Shown here piece by piece: positions 12,540-24,999 of a stretch of DNA of 64,000 bases; position 1 is the stretch's first letter, and every line of letters begins with the position of its first letter. The DNA is taken from assembly GCF_028554725.1 (NCBI RefSeq), contig NC_071671.1, positions 52,412,001 through 52,476,000 of the forward strand. Reading direction: 5' to 3'. A program made the translations under genes and the position numbers. The notes beneath the pieces were generated by a model, which saw only the letters and a list, made by a program, of their open reading frames with translations, did not search any database and was not told the origin of the DNA. Origin of the DNA: Zeugodacus cucurbitae (taxonomy: Eukaryota; Arthropoda; Insecta; Diptera; Tephritidae).

Positions 12540-13589
12540 TTATTTGATTTGACTTTATAAGCTTGTTGGTTGAGCTTAAGTGCTTTAAATACATATTTTT
12601 ATTTGATTTCATCGCTTCAAGTGACGGCAAACGAAGCTGAGATTACCGTTAATATTATGTTAAAGCACTCGAAATGTGATTTTAATTTGAAAATCTCAAT
12701 AGTTGATTAAACAAAGGTGAAAACTCAAAACTGCTTATGAATTCTTTACACTTTACATCACACTTAATGACGCGCACTCTACAAAAACAAAAGAGAATTA
12801 ATTCTCGGAAATCTTTCATGGAAATGCAGCACAAAAACTTAAAAGTTTATGAGCTTTCACTGTACACTTCATTTTTATTTCTTCTTAATTTGTGTTTAAC
12901 ACTTTTACATTACTTCCAGTAACTACATATATATTACATATAACTGAAGAGTAAGAGTCGGCGTGGCCGTGCGGTGAATGTATGCTAATACACTACAATA
13001 AACAAAAAATATTCCGAAATTTCGCCCGATAAGAATAAAATTTCATGTAAATAATGGCGTCAAAATATTTGCGCTTTCATAAATTTATTTGAGTCTATAT
13101 ATAATTATATTATAATGAAAGTAAAATTCTAATTATACCTATAATTGCAGAATAAATAATAATCTACAAATGCACTCAATAAATTTAACTTATGTATAGA
13201 CAATTATAAATGCAGATAAATTCTAGGTCAAATATAGAAAAATTATGGCGATTATTTGTGTGCATATTAATTTCAACTAATTATGCAATTAACGTCAATA
13301 GTTTATATTTCATATAATCGCAATAAATTAGAAAATTAAAATCGAGGACAATATCATTGAAATTTATTAGCTTTTTATCGAATTTGGTTATTGAGGACAG
13401 TGGTACGGAAACAATTGAAATAGTTACTAAAACATATGGGATTACAGTTGGAGGAGTGCATTGGTCTATGGTATTATTATTGTTATGGAGGATGGGATCA
13501 TATGTAGAAGTTCACGTAACTGAGAAAAGTTTCTGATTGTCATTCACTTGGGAGTGGCCAGAAACGATTCTTCTCCACACGATTCAAGC
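12540..13589. other. Non-coding stretch
   Basis: AT-rich sequence upstream of the GTPase exon. The frame at 12737-12922 is not protein-like. No promoter motif could be defended. Confidence 0.3.
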
Positions 13590-13875
13590 AGCTCACGACT
13601 TCCGGCTTTAGACCAAGTATCCTCTGGGTAGCTAACAAACATCCGTTTGAAGGCGAGCTAAAGTGAGAAGGCGAACCCGCTCCTGCGGTTGTGCGTAGGG
13701 TTTGGGACCCACCACGTAAAAACGAAGTACCAATGAAAAATCGAAAGCTTCCTGGTTACACTTGGAATCTCCAACTGGCGCTGAACTGCGAACGAAAGAG
13801 AAGAGTGGCGCGCTCTCATCGATTCGGCTATAACCGGCTAAACGGTTGAACGCCAATAACATACATACATACATT
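13590..13875 (+). mobile_element. Internally deleted LINE (5' UTR joined to 3' end), copy 3
   Basis: The left part (13598-13740), including GGCGAGCTAAAGTGAGAAGG and TTTGGGACCC, resembles the 5' leader of an insect LINE. It is joined at about 13745 to the 3' end of the same family as copies 1 and 2: GGTTACACTTGGAATCTCC, then CGGCTATAACCGGCTAAACG and CGCCAATAACATACATAC. The whole ORF2 interior is absent. The end is a short ATAC tandem run at 13858-13874. Non-autonomous and non-coding. Confidence 0.65.
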
Positions 13876-14639
13876 AGCACTCCAATATAGTACTTCATGC
13901 GAATATTTAGAAGATAAAGCCGAGCAGTTTTCTGCTCTGTAAATACTGGTCATGACTGATTTCTATGACAATTGTTCGAAAATTAGTAGCAAAAAGTTTA
14001 CGAAACATCGATGGAAAACGAGCCATAAAAACCAAAACCTAAAAAACAGACCAAGTTCTGTTCAACTGATGAAGTTTTCCTCTTTTGAAATGGCGTGTGT
14101 TTTTTCTGAGCTTTAGTACTAATTTACTACATTGTCTCTCACGAGTCAAAATCCGAGGATCTTAAATGGGATATTGGGATATTAAATCAGATTAAGATTC
14201 GTTTATGAAAGCATGAAATATGCATACCTCTATTTAATTTTATTTCTGAGTTAATACTACCCCAAGAGGCAAAATAAATTCTAATACTTTTATGAAACCC
14301 AAAAATCGGTTGAATTTCATAACCTAAAACTGTACATTCAAACAAAGCAAACACCTCAACTACGAATAGGAATGTTTAACTTGAAAAGTCTTAGCCTTAG
14401 CAAAGGGTCATTTGTTTGTCATGTAAATGTAAATAGACAGTTATACACACACATACATATATTAAAAACTATTTCTCAAAAGGAACACTACAAAAGTATT
14501 CCAATAGGGACAGAAAACGACACCAAATTTTCTCCCACACTTTTAACATTCTCTTCAGTATGATGATATCGTAAATCATCATTGAAAAATATACTATCCA
14601 ACCACGAATCGAAATTATTAAAATTTACTACCGAAATTC

Positions 14640-15230
14640 GGAGTCAGCGGCCTCAACTTTAAGGGCGTTACGTCCAATTTATGTTCGGCTCATTTCTGGC
14701 TGATTGGCTTCGTCAATAAGCAAAATATGCGTTATTGGTTAGGCAGCAATCCACACATGCTCCATGAGTCACCAATGCATCCGAAAAAATTACGCTTTGT
14801 TGCGGTTTATGGACCATGACGTTAAAGACAGGCATGTGACTGTGAATGGGAATCCTTGCCGCTCAATGATAACCGAATATTTTTGCCACATGTTGGATGA
14901 TATGGATTTGAACAATATGTGGTTCTAATAGAACGGCGCCACAAGCCACACAGCGAATGTCACAATCGATTTATTGAGAATCAAGTTTGGTAAACGTGTT
15001 ATCGTACGAAATAACCTAGTCAATTGGCCGCCTCGGCCATGCAATTTGACGCAGTTAGACTATCTCCAATTGGGCTACGTCAAGTCTATGATCTATGCCA
15101 ACAAGCCAACGACGATTGATGAACTTCGTGCCGATTTATGCTTGAAAAATGTCGAAAATTGGATTCAGCGTCTGGGCTTCTGTTCATAATGGCATCGAAT
15201 GTACTTCCACAAGTATAAAGAATTTCATTG
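14640..15230 (+). pseudogene. IS630/Tc1-mariner-type transposase, broken
   Basis: Successive frames recover the catalytic half of a DDE transposase. HFWLIGFVNKQNMRYW and HMLHESPMHPKKLRF are followed by a frameshift region with VTVNG. Next comes NMWF and two stops where QQDGAT is normal, then ATSHTANVTIDLLRIKFG, VNWPPRPCNLTQLDYLQLGY, VKSMIYANKPTTIDELRA and VENWIQRLGF. Families of this type normally have a catalytic D in QDGA and another in SCDLTPLDYFLWGY. Here the first is lost to stop plus N, and the second motif reads CNLTQLDY. Two stops (HS*WHR region) end the frame at about 15190. No terminal repeats were found. An inactive remnant. Confidence 0.75.
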
Positions 15231-16608
15231 ACCAACCAGTTTTTTGTGTTATTTAAAGACATTTTTAACGCTCTTATCGAAAAATCCTTCACAAATCTAA
15301 ATGCGAGAGAATAAGAAAAGTAAATAAAATAGTAAAATTTAGTGCCTAAATTATTAGCTGTACATATATATATATACACATATGTGTCTGGATCTGTGAG
15401 TGTGTGCAGTATGCAAATATTTTTGTGTTAATATTTACCAGCGTAGGATTTCACCTATATTATCATACACACTTCAAACTGTGTACGCTACAAATGCATA
15501 TTTCCACATTTATACATATATCCATATGAATATATGTACATATGTGTTCCTATTTGCAATTCAACAGCAAGTAAATAAAACACATACAATTTATTTTGGA
15601 AGTAATGCTTTTTGAAAATCCTGTCCTTAATTTAATTGTGGTTTTTAGTAGTGGATGCAGTGCATGAATTTCTCGACTCTTCACAAATGCAAATCGGTAC
15701 ATATGTGGTTAGCCGGATAAATGAGAAAACAAACTAATTGGTAATTAATGCACAGATGTGAATATGAAATGTTTTGAATGGACTGAATTTTGATTTTTCC
15801 TCCATATTTATATTTCTTTGGTTTTGGTCAACAACATCAAAGCCCAATTTGTGATCACCTCAACAGTTCACTTTCATTATTTTTTAATGTTCGACATACA
15901 TATACGTTACTTCATCTGACAGTTCACTGTTCAAAGAATAAGCATAAGCAGAGAGTGCAGTTTTGTTCCGCTGAAAATCGTTAAATGGCGAAGCGAATGA
16001 ACTGGTATAGTCAATTAGGTATTGAAATGCTAGTAGTTATATAATTTCAAAGAGGTGAAAAATAAGTGAAAAATTTAATATTCTGCTTCGTCGCTTCTTT
16101 TTTACATCACTATCGATAATTAACTCAGCACATAACTCTCTATACTTACATACATATATATATGAACATATAAACAATCCATGCACTTAAGTAAATAAAT
16201 CACTTGCTCAGCATAATAATTACACTTATTCATCAAAATGAATGGTAAATCTTCTCAGCTTTCAATATTTCTACTCCACTTTCACATTTCTCATTGCTTT
16301 GAAAGTAATTAATTTTTCTACACGTTCTCAACAAGTAAAATCAAAACCACGCAGCTACTGAGCGTTGATTTAAGTTAAAAACATACTGATTTTTTAAATT
16401 TATTTTTCGTTTTTAATTTTAAATGGAAATCCAATCCTTTCTGTATTCGGTGTATAATGGTATTAACTAAACTGACACACAAGCCAGGAAAAAGTATTTT
16501 TCTCATATATTATATATGTGCATACGCGTGTAGTAGCAGCATTTTTATTCGTTAAAAAATTGGGATTATTGATAATAAAAATAAGCAGATGGCAAGCTTC
16601 TGTATGTA
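15231..16608. other. Non-coding stretch
   Basis: AT-rich with short TA- and CATA-rich runs (for example 15362-15382 and 16150-16165). No supported gene or element. Confidence 0.35.
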
Positions 16609-16694
16609 CGGTATGTCAAGAAACAGTTTACACATTGAAAATAAATACACTTTTTCACTTTCCGCAGCAAAATTTTTTACTTTTTACTTCAGTT
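16609..16694 (+). repeat. Left terminal inverted repeat of Tc1-like element
   Basis: Pairs with 17289-17374; 84 of 86 positions match by eye. Confidence 0.85.
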
Positions 16695-17288
16695 CAACAT
16701 ATTTTTTGAATCAGAGATGGTTACTTACAGTATTTAAAGAGATGTAATGCAAAAAAAGCTGCGAAAGTAATGCAAAAACCAACCAAGAACAACAAAAAAC
16801 AAAAATCATTCAATTTAGTTAGTGTCAAGAAAAACTTTACACACTTCGATTATTTTACTTGTTAAGCACGTGTTATACAGTTAACCGTACTTCACCGTTA
16901 CTTATTCTTCGCAAAGGCATTTACAATGAATTTGTCAATTAGTTGGTGATTAATTTTTGCTTTTTTCATATCTAAAGTACCCAATATTGTCTTTTTAATA
17001 TTCCATGCAAAGGGTTTAGTTTGACGAGGTCCAACTATTGTCCCATAATCCCCAATGGGGTAAAAACGTTTGAGATCTAACCGCAATGTTTTCTTTAACT
17101 CTCTAAATAGTGTATAATGGCTAAAATTGATCGGAAAATAAGGAAATACAAGAACCAAAGCCAGAAAAAGGCCTAAATTATAAATAAGTGGACATGTACA
17201 GTGCTTAATGTCTCGAAAACTTGACCTAATTCCAAAAATTTCGATCAGTGTTCTTACGAAAGAGTTCCAGGAAGAGTGCAATATTCAG

Positions 17289-17374
17289 AACTGAAGTAAA
17301 AAGTAAAAAATTTTGCTGCGGAAAGTGAAAATGTGTATTTATTTTCAATGTGTAAACTGTTTCTTGACATACTG
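17289..17374 (-). repeat. Right terminal inverted repeat of Tc1-like element
   Basis: Reverse complement of 16609-16694. It ends in ACTG followed by the TA target. Confidence 0.85.
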
Positions 17375-17761
17375 TATGTATCTACAATTTCTTTTGTTCG
17401 TAAAAAATATGTTTTTTATGTGAATCGGAGAAAATTCACTGCTACAGTGGCTTATAACCACTAATCCGTGAAGAGCTGTATGCAGTGCGACTTGAATAAG
17501 CAAACAAGCGCTTTAAACGTAAATCTCTCCACGAGTGCGGCCGGTAGGAAATCATTAACTGGCCCGAATACTATTTACTTTAGGAACACTTTTGTAGAAT
17601 TCTTTCCAGTTGGTACTTGAAAAAACTAATTTAGCTGAAATTTTTCACCAGCCGTAGGCAGAGGAATTGTTGCCAACATCTTTCTGTTTCAAAACTTTAA
17701 ATTTCAATATATTTAATTTAATTGCTAGAATATCAACTTTCTGGAGAATCTTATTCTGAAG

Positions 17762-18036
17762 ATGGAAATCGTCGCATCACAATCGCGTGCCAGAGAGTCG
17801 AGTAAAGAGCGCTCGCAGCTACTAGCTGAACAAAATTTCAAAACCTCCCAAGTACGCGCTTGTAGGCCGTCGAACTCTGAGCTTTCCCAACGCCTTCATA
17901 ATCAGAGAGAAAGACAACGGACACCAAAGACTAGAGGTCGTAATCGAGTTTTAGCTCATGGCAAATAAAATATAGTTTTTGATATAAGTTTTGATATGTT
18001 TGTTTAAGCCCGTGCGAAGCCGGAGCGGTCAGCTAG
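17762..18036 (+). mobile_element. Small Helitron derivative (ORF start plus 3' terminus)
   Basis: A 68-codon frame (17762-17968) beginning MEIVASQSRARESSKERSQL, with SNSELSQRLHNQRERQRT further on, resembles the basic N-terminal start of insect Helitron Rep/helicase proteins. It is followed after about 40 bp by a typical Helitron 3' end: CCGTGCGAAGCCGGAGCGG, then TCAGCTAG at 18029-18036, next to T. The whole Rep/helicase body is missing, so it is an internal-deletion derivative. The 5' boundary (TC) could not be fixed; homology may start before 17762. The protein resemblance is from memory and less certain than the 3' terminus. Confidence 0.6.
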
Positions 18037-18039
18037 TTT

Positions 18040-21000
18040 TGTGTACAGAGGAAAGACAGGTGGTATAATAAACCCGAGCTATCTAAAAATATAGTTTTTT
18101 GATGTAGTGTATAAGAATTGATTATAAAAATTAAATGAAAAAGCTGTAAACGCAGAACTCCCAGAATTTATTTCAAAAAAGATCCCCAAGATTCGAAGCT
18201 TCGAGGGTTTCACCTTTAACAGTTCAAGAACTTGGTAAATTAAAGCGATAGTTTGCACATACACAACACAGCGCATCATGATCGCCACGAAAAGCATTCG
18301 CCCACAAGTCAACGCTATCTAGTTGGAAGAAGAATTGTGTTTCCTTTACAGAATCCCTCATTGCACTTATTACATTTCTGGGAGAAATTTTTGTAGATTG
18401 TCGAGAACTGGCGGCAACCGTCGCCTACAGTCGAAAACACTTTGCATAATAACAACGACTACAAGTAAACGAACAACAAATATAACAGCAATGATACAAA
18501 GGAGTCAGCTGCAACAGCAGACATTGCCGATTTCAGTATACTTCTACACACATACACATGATCGTATAAATATCGAAACAGAAGCTTTACAACTTATGTC
18601 AACAATAACAATAACCCCAACAGTAACTGACATGCTAGTCGAAACAATAAAATAGCAACAAATGCGCTTGGAAGTTGAAGGAAACTCAGTGTCCTTGGAT
18701 ATTATAGCTTGCTGCCAATAATGCCAATATTGTCTTTACGTTGTTGCACGTGCATGTCGCAAGTCTAATATGAGTTTGTTGCAAGCAATGAATTGTAAGT
18801 GGATTTCCTCTCACTTTATGAGGATCTATTTGCATACGTGACATCAGCAGCGAAGAGCATTTAACCTGTTCCACTTTGACTCACTTTCGCATATTCTTTC
18901 ATTTCATTTCTTACGCCCTTCTATTGCTGTTTTCTTTAATCATACTTTTTCGTATACATGTCGTAAAAATGTTTGTTTTCATTCTTTCGTTTTCCCTGTT
19001 TTTACTTTTTTTAGTTGATTTTTTCAATTTTAATTTTCCGCCTTCACCTTTGCTCCGAAATGTAAACCACACTTTTTATGGTTGGTTATTTTATTATTTG
19101 CTGGTTACCCCACTCATACTAATTACTAATGCGTTGCCTACATTTAGGCGGATTAGTTAAAAATTATATTTCTTCTTCGACGATGAATTTTAATTTCTCA
19201 TACCCAACCGTCTGCCTTTAGAGAGACTAGTTTGAAATTAATTATCTAGAATCCATTATCTTTTTACAAAAACACTATTGACATTTTTTCTAAAAATGCT
19301 GTATAGACAGTCAATCTATCCCCGAATTTCAGCTATACAAATTTTCAAGAGAAAACCCTAGCGATTTTCCAATAAATTTCAAACTCACCCAAATGAATTG
19401 AGATTACTTTAGGAAATCTATTTTGAATTCCGAGATTCCCCAACTGCTCAGCTACACAGAATGGTCAACGTGGCACTTGGGGCGGAGTTCACGGAAGTGG
19501 GGAGCCGTGGTGAGGTATTTCTTTGAAGAGTAGGCAGACAATGCGGTCAAGTGACTTTTGTTCTGCTACAGCCTAACTGCTTAAGACTCACGTTGGTGGG
19601 AGTTATGATTATTTTTAATCGAAAAATTATTTTGTGCTTTTGTTCATAATATTATTTCTTTTGATTTATTCTACAAAGCATTATTGCTGAAGTATGTGAA
19701 CCCTTTGTAAAAGTGAAATTACGTGTTGTGTCCCTTATCTTTTATATTGAAGAGGTTGGGAGAAGCAGACAAGTTATGATACTCGGTAAAGGAAAGGTAG
19801 AAGTAAAAAATATTTATGGAATGTTCTTTGGTTTTTCGAATTAAATCGAAAATAATGGGAGGGATAAATATTTGGCATATTTTTGTATCACAAATAACTA
19901 TAAATTATTTCTGAGGATTATAAGCCCAATAAATTTGAGTTGTGTTGGAAATGGTAAGCTACTGTCGGAATCATAAAATGGAATTCATTGGATTTTTATT
20001 TGCGTTATTTCAGACGCAAAATCAGATTTAGAGTAATTTAAAATTCACAACCAATTCCGACTCAGTGTGTCTCAAGCTTGCGGACTTGGCAGCGCATAAA
20101 CCAATATCAATGAATTATTGTATCAAATATTATTATTTAATTTTATGGTGAGAATGAAGAGGAATTATCTAAAATAGTCGCTAAAAGCACTTTTCCCACT
20201 TTAAGAAAGATATTCCAAGTTTCACAGGTTGCTCCAGGTTTGTCGGCTAAACCGTTTTTGGCAACTTCTCGACTTGTTCTTAAATGGTAAGTGCATCCAT
20301 TAACTAACTCCTCTTTTTCATATTTTCGGGATCATTTTCTCTTATGCAATTTATGATTCAGGGAAATGAAATACCTCTCATTCGTTTATCAATTTTCTCT
20401 CTTTAATAAATCAAATAGCAACAGGATAGAACTAAACATAGAGTAACAATTATAAGACCACGATACTATTCGGACATCGTATGAAATGATGAATGCCTCA
20501 ACAAAGGCTAAAATATGACACCAAAGAATGCATCTGCGGATCAAACCAAAGAAATGCTAACCCAAATGCAAATACACACACTCAAATACAGAAGACATGC
20601 AATGCAGTAGCCTGTTCGCAAATATTTTGTGCCAGAAAACATTTCTTTTTGATGATGTCAGTATTTGGAATGCGACTCCTTTGTGATTCCGATGTTCATT
20701 CGAGTTTGTGAAATTTCACGGCGCTTTGAGGTGCACACGGCCAAACAGACAAATATAGGCAAATTAATTAACACACGAACGGCATGACAAGAGAATTCGG
20801 GTAAGCTAGCACCAGCAACAACAATAATAATAATTGTTGTGTGAAAACCTACACTTGCACACAAAGCCCCAGATGCAGAAATGAGATCAGGCGGAAAACA
20901 CCGTTAATTACCATCGATTGCCGTTGTGTTAATAAAAACCCCATTACGCATTACCACGAAAATACTCAAAATGTGTAGTGAAACTAGGAAATCAAGGAGT

Positions 21001-24000
21001 ACGATTTCTCATGGAAAATAGGTTAGGTTAGCTGTTAAAGATGAGTCGAGTGAATACCACATTTGAATAAGGAAAAGAGTATTGACACAATGCATTCTAG
21101 TGATATATTTAAGTAACAACAGAGGAATTATCTCGAAATGGTATGTTGTGTATTCGAATTTCAAAGTGCTGTGTCCGAAAAGAATGACCTCTACGAAATT
21201 GTTTTCATCAAAATAGCAATACGCTACGCTGCAGGATGATGGATGAGTTCGATTGGGTACACGAATTGACCAAAAGAAGACATGCAGTTTGTAGGTAGAA
21301 GCCTGAAACATTATTTGAAATTCGTGTGCTGGAATACAATCAAATACTCGCACGTGTACAGCATGCGTATCCCCAATCGCCTTTAATTTGGTAAAACAAT
21401 TAGCAGCAGAAATTATTCGAAAATTAATTAAGGGAATAATGGAAGACAGGAAGGACAAGGAACTTGATGCGAAGAGCATAATGATTTGACACAACAGTCG
21501 ATATTTGTCGATAGATTGTGAGGGACATGTAACAGAGATTGTGGAGACACAATTAAATTTCAGTCATTTACATCCATTTAAGAAATGGCTGCCAACCAAG
21601 CTGTGAAATTGCATCAAAACAGGTGGGTTTCGACAGGCAAGTGCAATTGAGACATTTTAAATATGACAGATAGTGTCCGACCGATTCGCAACTTTTACAC
21701 GATGCCGATGTCGATTAACGAAACACTTTCACCGAAATTTCAAACATTTTGACATCCTTCTGGCTACAGTTGTTAGTGTCGCCTGGAGTTTTTGATATTT
21801 TTGGAGAAAATTCCAGCAATGCAACGTTTAATTCACCCAAATTCTTCCAATTTTTTAGCACTTTGAGTGCAAGTTTCCAATAAGCTCCAGCTTGTACGAA
21901 ATTTAACAAAACACTCGCCGTTGAACGTGGGCATATGATGCGCTGGACTTGAAAGCGGTGGCATGACTACAGAGCGGTAGGCGCTTCGACGAAAGAGCTA
22001 CAACTGAAGAAGTCACCAAAAGACAGAATATTTGAGTCTAGCCAAGTTTTTGGTATGTTTTTGGTATAAGTATTTAAATAAAAGCTTCAAGGAAAAGTTC
22101 ATTCTACTTCAGTGCTGCGCTTGCCCTTTCTTCCTCCCTTTCCTACTAAGAATGTAATAACACACACATAAAAGCAGCCGTCATTCTCACAACAAAATCC
22201 ATTAAACCCGAATAATGAGCGTGTCTTAAATATAATGGATGAATTTAGTGGAAATTTGTGTATGCTTACTTTCGTCATAAAAATCGTTAAACGTTACGAC
22301 AACAACAGCAATAAACAAAACGTGGAATGTGTGAAATGTGTTTGCTGAAGCATTTGAGGTCATAATTCATATATTAAATGTGAATGTAGTTATATACACA
22401 CATATACTAAGGATTATACAAACATGCAGTAGCTATTAGGCACAATTGAATGTGTAAATGCGATTAACCTCAATATAAAGTTAGTTCAAGTTTTGCCACA
22501 CACTGTACGCCTCACAGCAGGTGGGCAAACACACATAAATATGTAACCTCAAAGCCCTAAATGAAATCATTTTAACTTAACTGACGCACAATCACAAACC
22601 AAATGCTGCATACTTTTAGGCGTGTAAGCATTTTCAAACGCTTGCATATGCACCGGAGAGCACTTACATACAACTGGAGTTGATGTTTGAGTGCAGGAAC
22701 TGTGGTTGCATACGTTGCACATATATTGACATTGACAAACACTCGGCCGAAACAATAAGCTTCGCTCAGTCGGTTAGCCAAGCACAAAGGCATGAATGCT
22801 TGAATGCAGTCAGTCAGTCAGTCAGAGCTTCAGTCATTCAAATATACACGCCTCGCACTGCAGTCAGTTAATTACACTTACAAGAAGCAAATAAGTGTTT
22901 ACTAAGTCATTCGCTTAGCTATTTGTATTTGCTTTATTTGCTCGCTAGTTGTGAATGCAGAGCATCCACATTAAAGATGGATGTAGAAGCGTGTGCAGAA
23001 ATTTATGAAAGTTGGTTGAATTTTTTTTTTTGATAGCTTACTCATGCCATTCAATTATTGTCATGAGTTTTATCAGATGTTTCAAATGGAATTTGTGGTT
23101 TTACAAAAAAAATAATTTCAATTTGCTAATGCTTTTTTGATATATGTTTTTCTCTACTTGAAACATATATGTAATATTGAAATTTTGGTTTAAATAAAAA
23201 TAAATATTTTTATTTCTACGAATGTGTATACCTCTATTAAAAGTGGCCTGCAACGAAAGGTATCGCCGAAGCATCTCGACTTCCCCCATTTTCCTACTTC
23301 AGAAATAGTAGAGTTTTTTAGATTAAAAAAAAAACTATTTTTCTGCATTATGATTATGTTTCAAAAAAAGATCCGTTTATGAGAAATGATATTTCACATT
23401 CCAAAATGACAAAAACTACAAACGTATTATCCACTTTTAAAACACATCTACTAATAAACCAACTGCGGCATCCTAACCAATTAACACACTTCGAACAAAA
23501 AAATAAATGCTTTTTTACTACCTAGTACCGACGCTTCTGTTGCCCTAGCACTTGTCTGCGGTTTCAACCACAACCCATTAGACGCTCGCCCGTCCAAGCG
23601 AAAGCCATCTGCGGTTTGCATAGATATAGAAGCATGATGCAAATACTGACAATATGGACTGATTAGGTGGAGACAAGAAAAGAAAAATCCTGCTTGTTTG
23701 TATACAATTACTGCTGTTGTTGTTCTTGTTGTTGTACTGCGCATTTCAATGCGGTTCACATTAAGTCAATGTACCAAAATTCATCAGAAGAGTCGGTGGG
23801 AGAGGTCCCGATAGACCGTTTGTTACGGTAATGATTTGTAATGGCTGCAGCAGCTGTTGGCTGTTGGCGGCTATAATTGCTCGCTTCTCGCATAATGATT
23901 CACCGGAGGTGGCTCACTATAATGAACGTGCAGCTGGCTAGCTAACTCACTTAGCCAATCATTAGAGTGAACCAGTGAACAAATCTGCATTGGCACTGGT

Positions 24001-24428
24001 GTAGTCTATCATCAGTCTTCCACGGGCGTATGCTAAATAGGTGGCAATCCACTTTACAAATTTTCCCTCTAAAATCGGTCGTTGCTTATGTGCCACTGCG
24101 AGTGTAGTTGCGATAAAATGCAATTAAATGTAATTTAAAATGTATGAGAGAACTATATTTAAGAGTTTAAGTTGTGACTTAGGAAACAACTAAAGTAGGA
24201 GCAGCTTGAGCCTCCCAATTCCCGCAAGAATTCATGGAAGTTTTTCCATTTTATCTATGTTGATATCTTGAAGTAGTTCGTGGTACAAAATCAGTATTTT
24301 CGTATTTCTAATCTCGCCCTCTTAAAGAACTTTTAAATATTAAAATATTTAATATATCTTAATATGTATTTTTCTACTTATGTCGCTCTATAATAACCCT
24401 CATAACTCGCTCACATGCTAGTCAAAAA
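18040..24428. other. Long non-coding stretch
   Basis: About 6.4 kb with no gene, RNA or TE I can support. It contains a CAG/ACA-rich tract (18450-18640), a T-rich tract (18890-19060) and a CAGT microsatellite. The longest frame (minus, 21009-21494, 161 codons) has no recognisable domain and no visible splice context. The minus-strand frame at 23481-23759 contains DGFRLDGRASNGLWLKPQT, which looks more protein-like than its neighbours but is not identifiable. Confidence 0.35.
22806..22825. repeat. (CAGT)n microsatellite
   Basis: About five uninterrupted CAGT units. Confidence 0.9.
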
Positions 24429-24475
24429 GGTGGGACACTACCTTGTCAAGTACTCCGGTTTACTTGTGTCCCACC
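24429..24475. repeat. 47-bp hairpin with 10-bp perfect arms
   Basis: GGTGGGACAC (24429-24438) pairs with GTGTCCCACC (24466-24475). An inner AAGTA (24449-24453) can pair with the TACTT at 24461-24465. No flanking target duplication is evident. Function unknown. Confidence 0.7.
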
Positions 24476-24507
24476 AAATGCATTTCTATATTTAGTAGCG
24501 CACTTTT

Positions 24508-24997
24508 TTATACTCTCGCAACAAAGTTGCTAGACAGTATTATAGTTTTGTTCACATAACGGTTGTTTGTAACACCCATAACTAAACGAGTTAGATATAG
24601 GGTTATATATACCAAAGTGATCAGGGTGAAGAGTGGAGTTCAAATCCGAATGTCCGTGTGTCCGTCCATCCGTCCGTCTGTGCAAGCTGTAACTTGAGTA
24701 AAAATTAAGATATCTTGATGAAACTTGGCACACTTATTACTTGGCACCATAGGAAGGTTGCTTTCGAAAATGAGCAAAATCGGACCACTGTCGCGCCCAC
24801 AAAATGGCGAAAACCGAGGACCTCGGTGCTTCTAACTTAATATTATGGTTTCCAACTTTCAATGGACTTTATACAATATATATGACGAATATGTGGGTCA
24901 AATTGTGTATTACATAATATAAATAAAGTTAAATAAATAAATTGCGAGAGTATAAAATGTTCGGTTACACCCGAACTTAGCCCTTCCTTACTTGTTT
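24508..24997 (+). mobile_element. Helentron-associated (DINE-1-like) element, copy C, short and complete
   Basis: The clearest copy. The 5' end TTTTATACTCTCGCAAC forms a small hairpin with GTTGC. A GTCC/GTCY microsatellite tract follows at 24653-24683. The body includes GCGCCCACAAAATGGCG. The 3' subterminal TTGCGAGAGTATAAAA is the inverted partner of the 5' end. A perfect hairpin GTTCGGTTACACCCGAAC and the tail TTAGCCCTTCCTTACTTGTT complete it. An asymmetric inverted repeat plus 3' hairpin plus GTCY tract is the described structure of Helentron-associated elements (DINE-1 of Drosophila). Non-coding. Confidence 0.85.
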
Positions 24998-24999
24998 AA

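Larger units (their letters stand above)
16609..17374. mobile_element. Tc1-like element with 86-bp terminal inverted repeats
   Basis: Ends CGGTATGTCAAG (left) and CAGTATGTCAAG (right, reverse complement) form 86-bp inverted repeats (16609-16694 and 17289-17374). They differ at only two positions by hand count. TA dinucleotides flank both ends (16607-16608, 17375-17376), the target duplication of Tc1/mariner elements, and CAGT with GTCAA is a usual Tc1-type start. The interior has a minus-strand frame of 127 codons (16898-17281) containing LKRFYPIGDYGTIVGPRQT. I do not recognise it as a transposase and no DDE motif is visible. The element is probably non-autonomous and fairly young, because its ends are almost identical. 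Confidence 0.8.

Noticed and set aside
21009..21494. 161-codon minus-strand open frame
   Set aside because: Longest frame outside TE and duplicated sequence, but no domain, no plausible start context or splice partner, and a composition typical of chance frames in AT-rich DNA.
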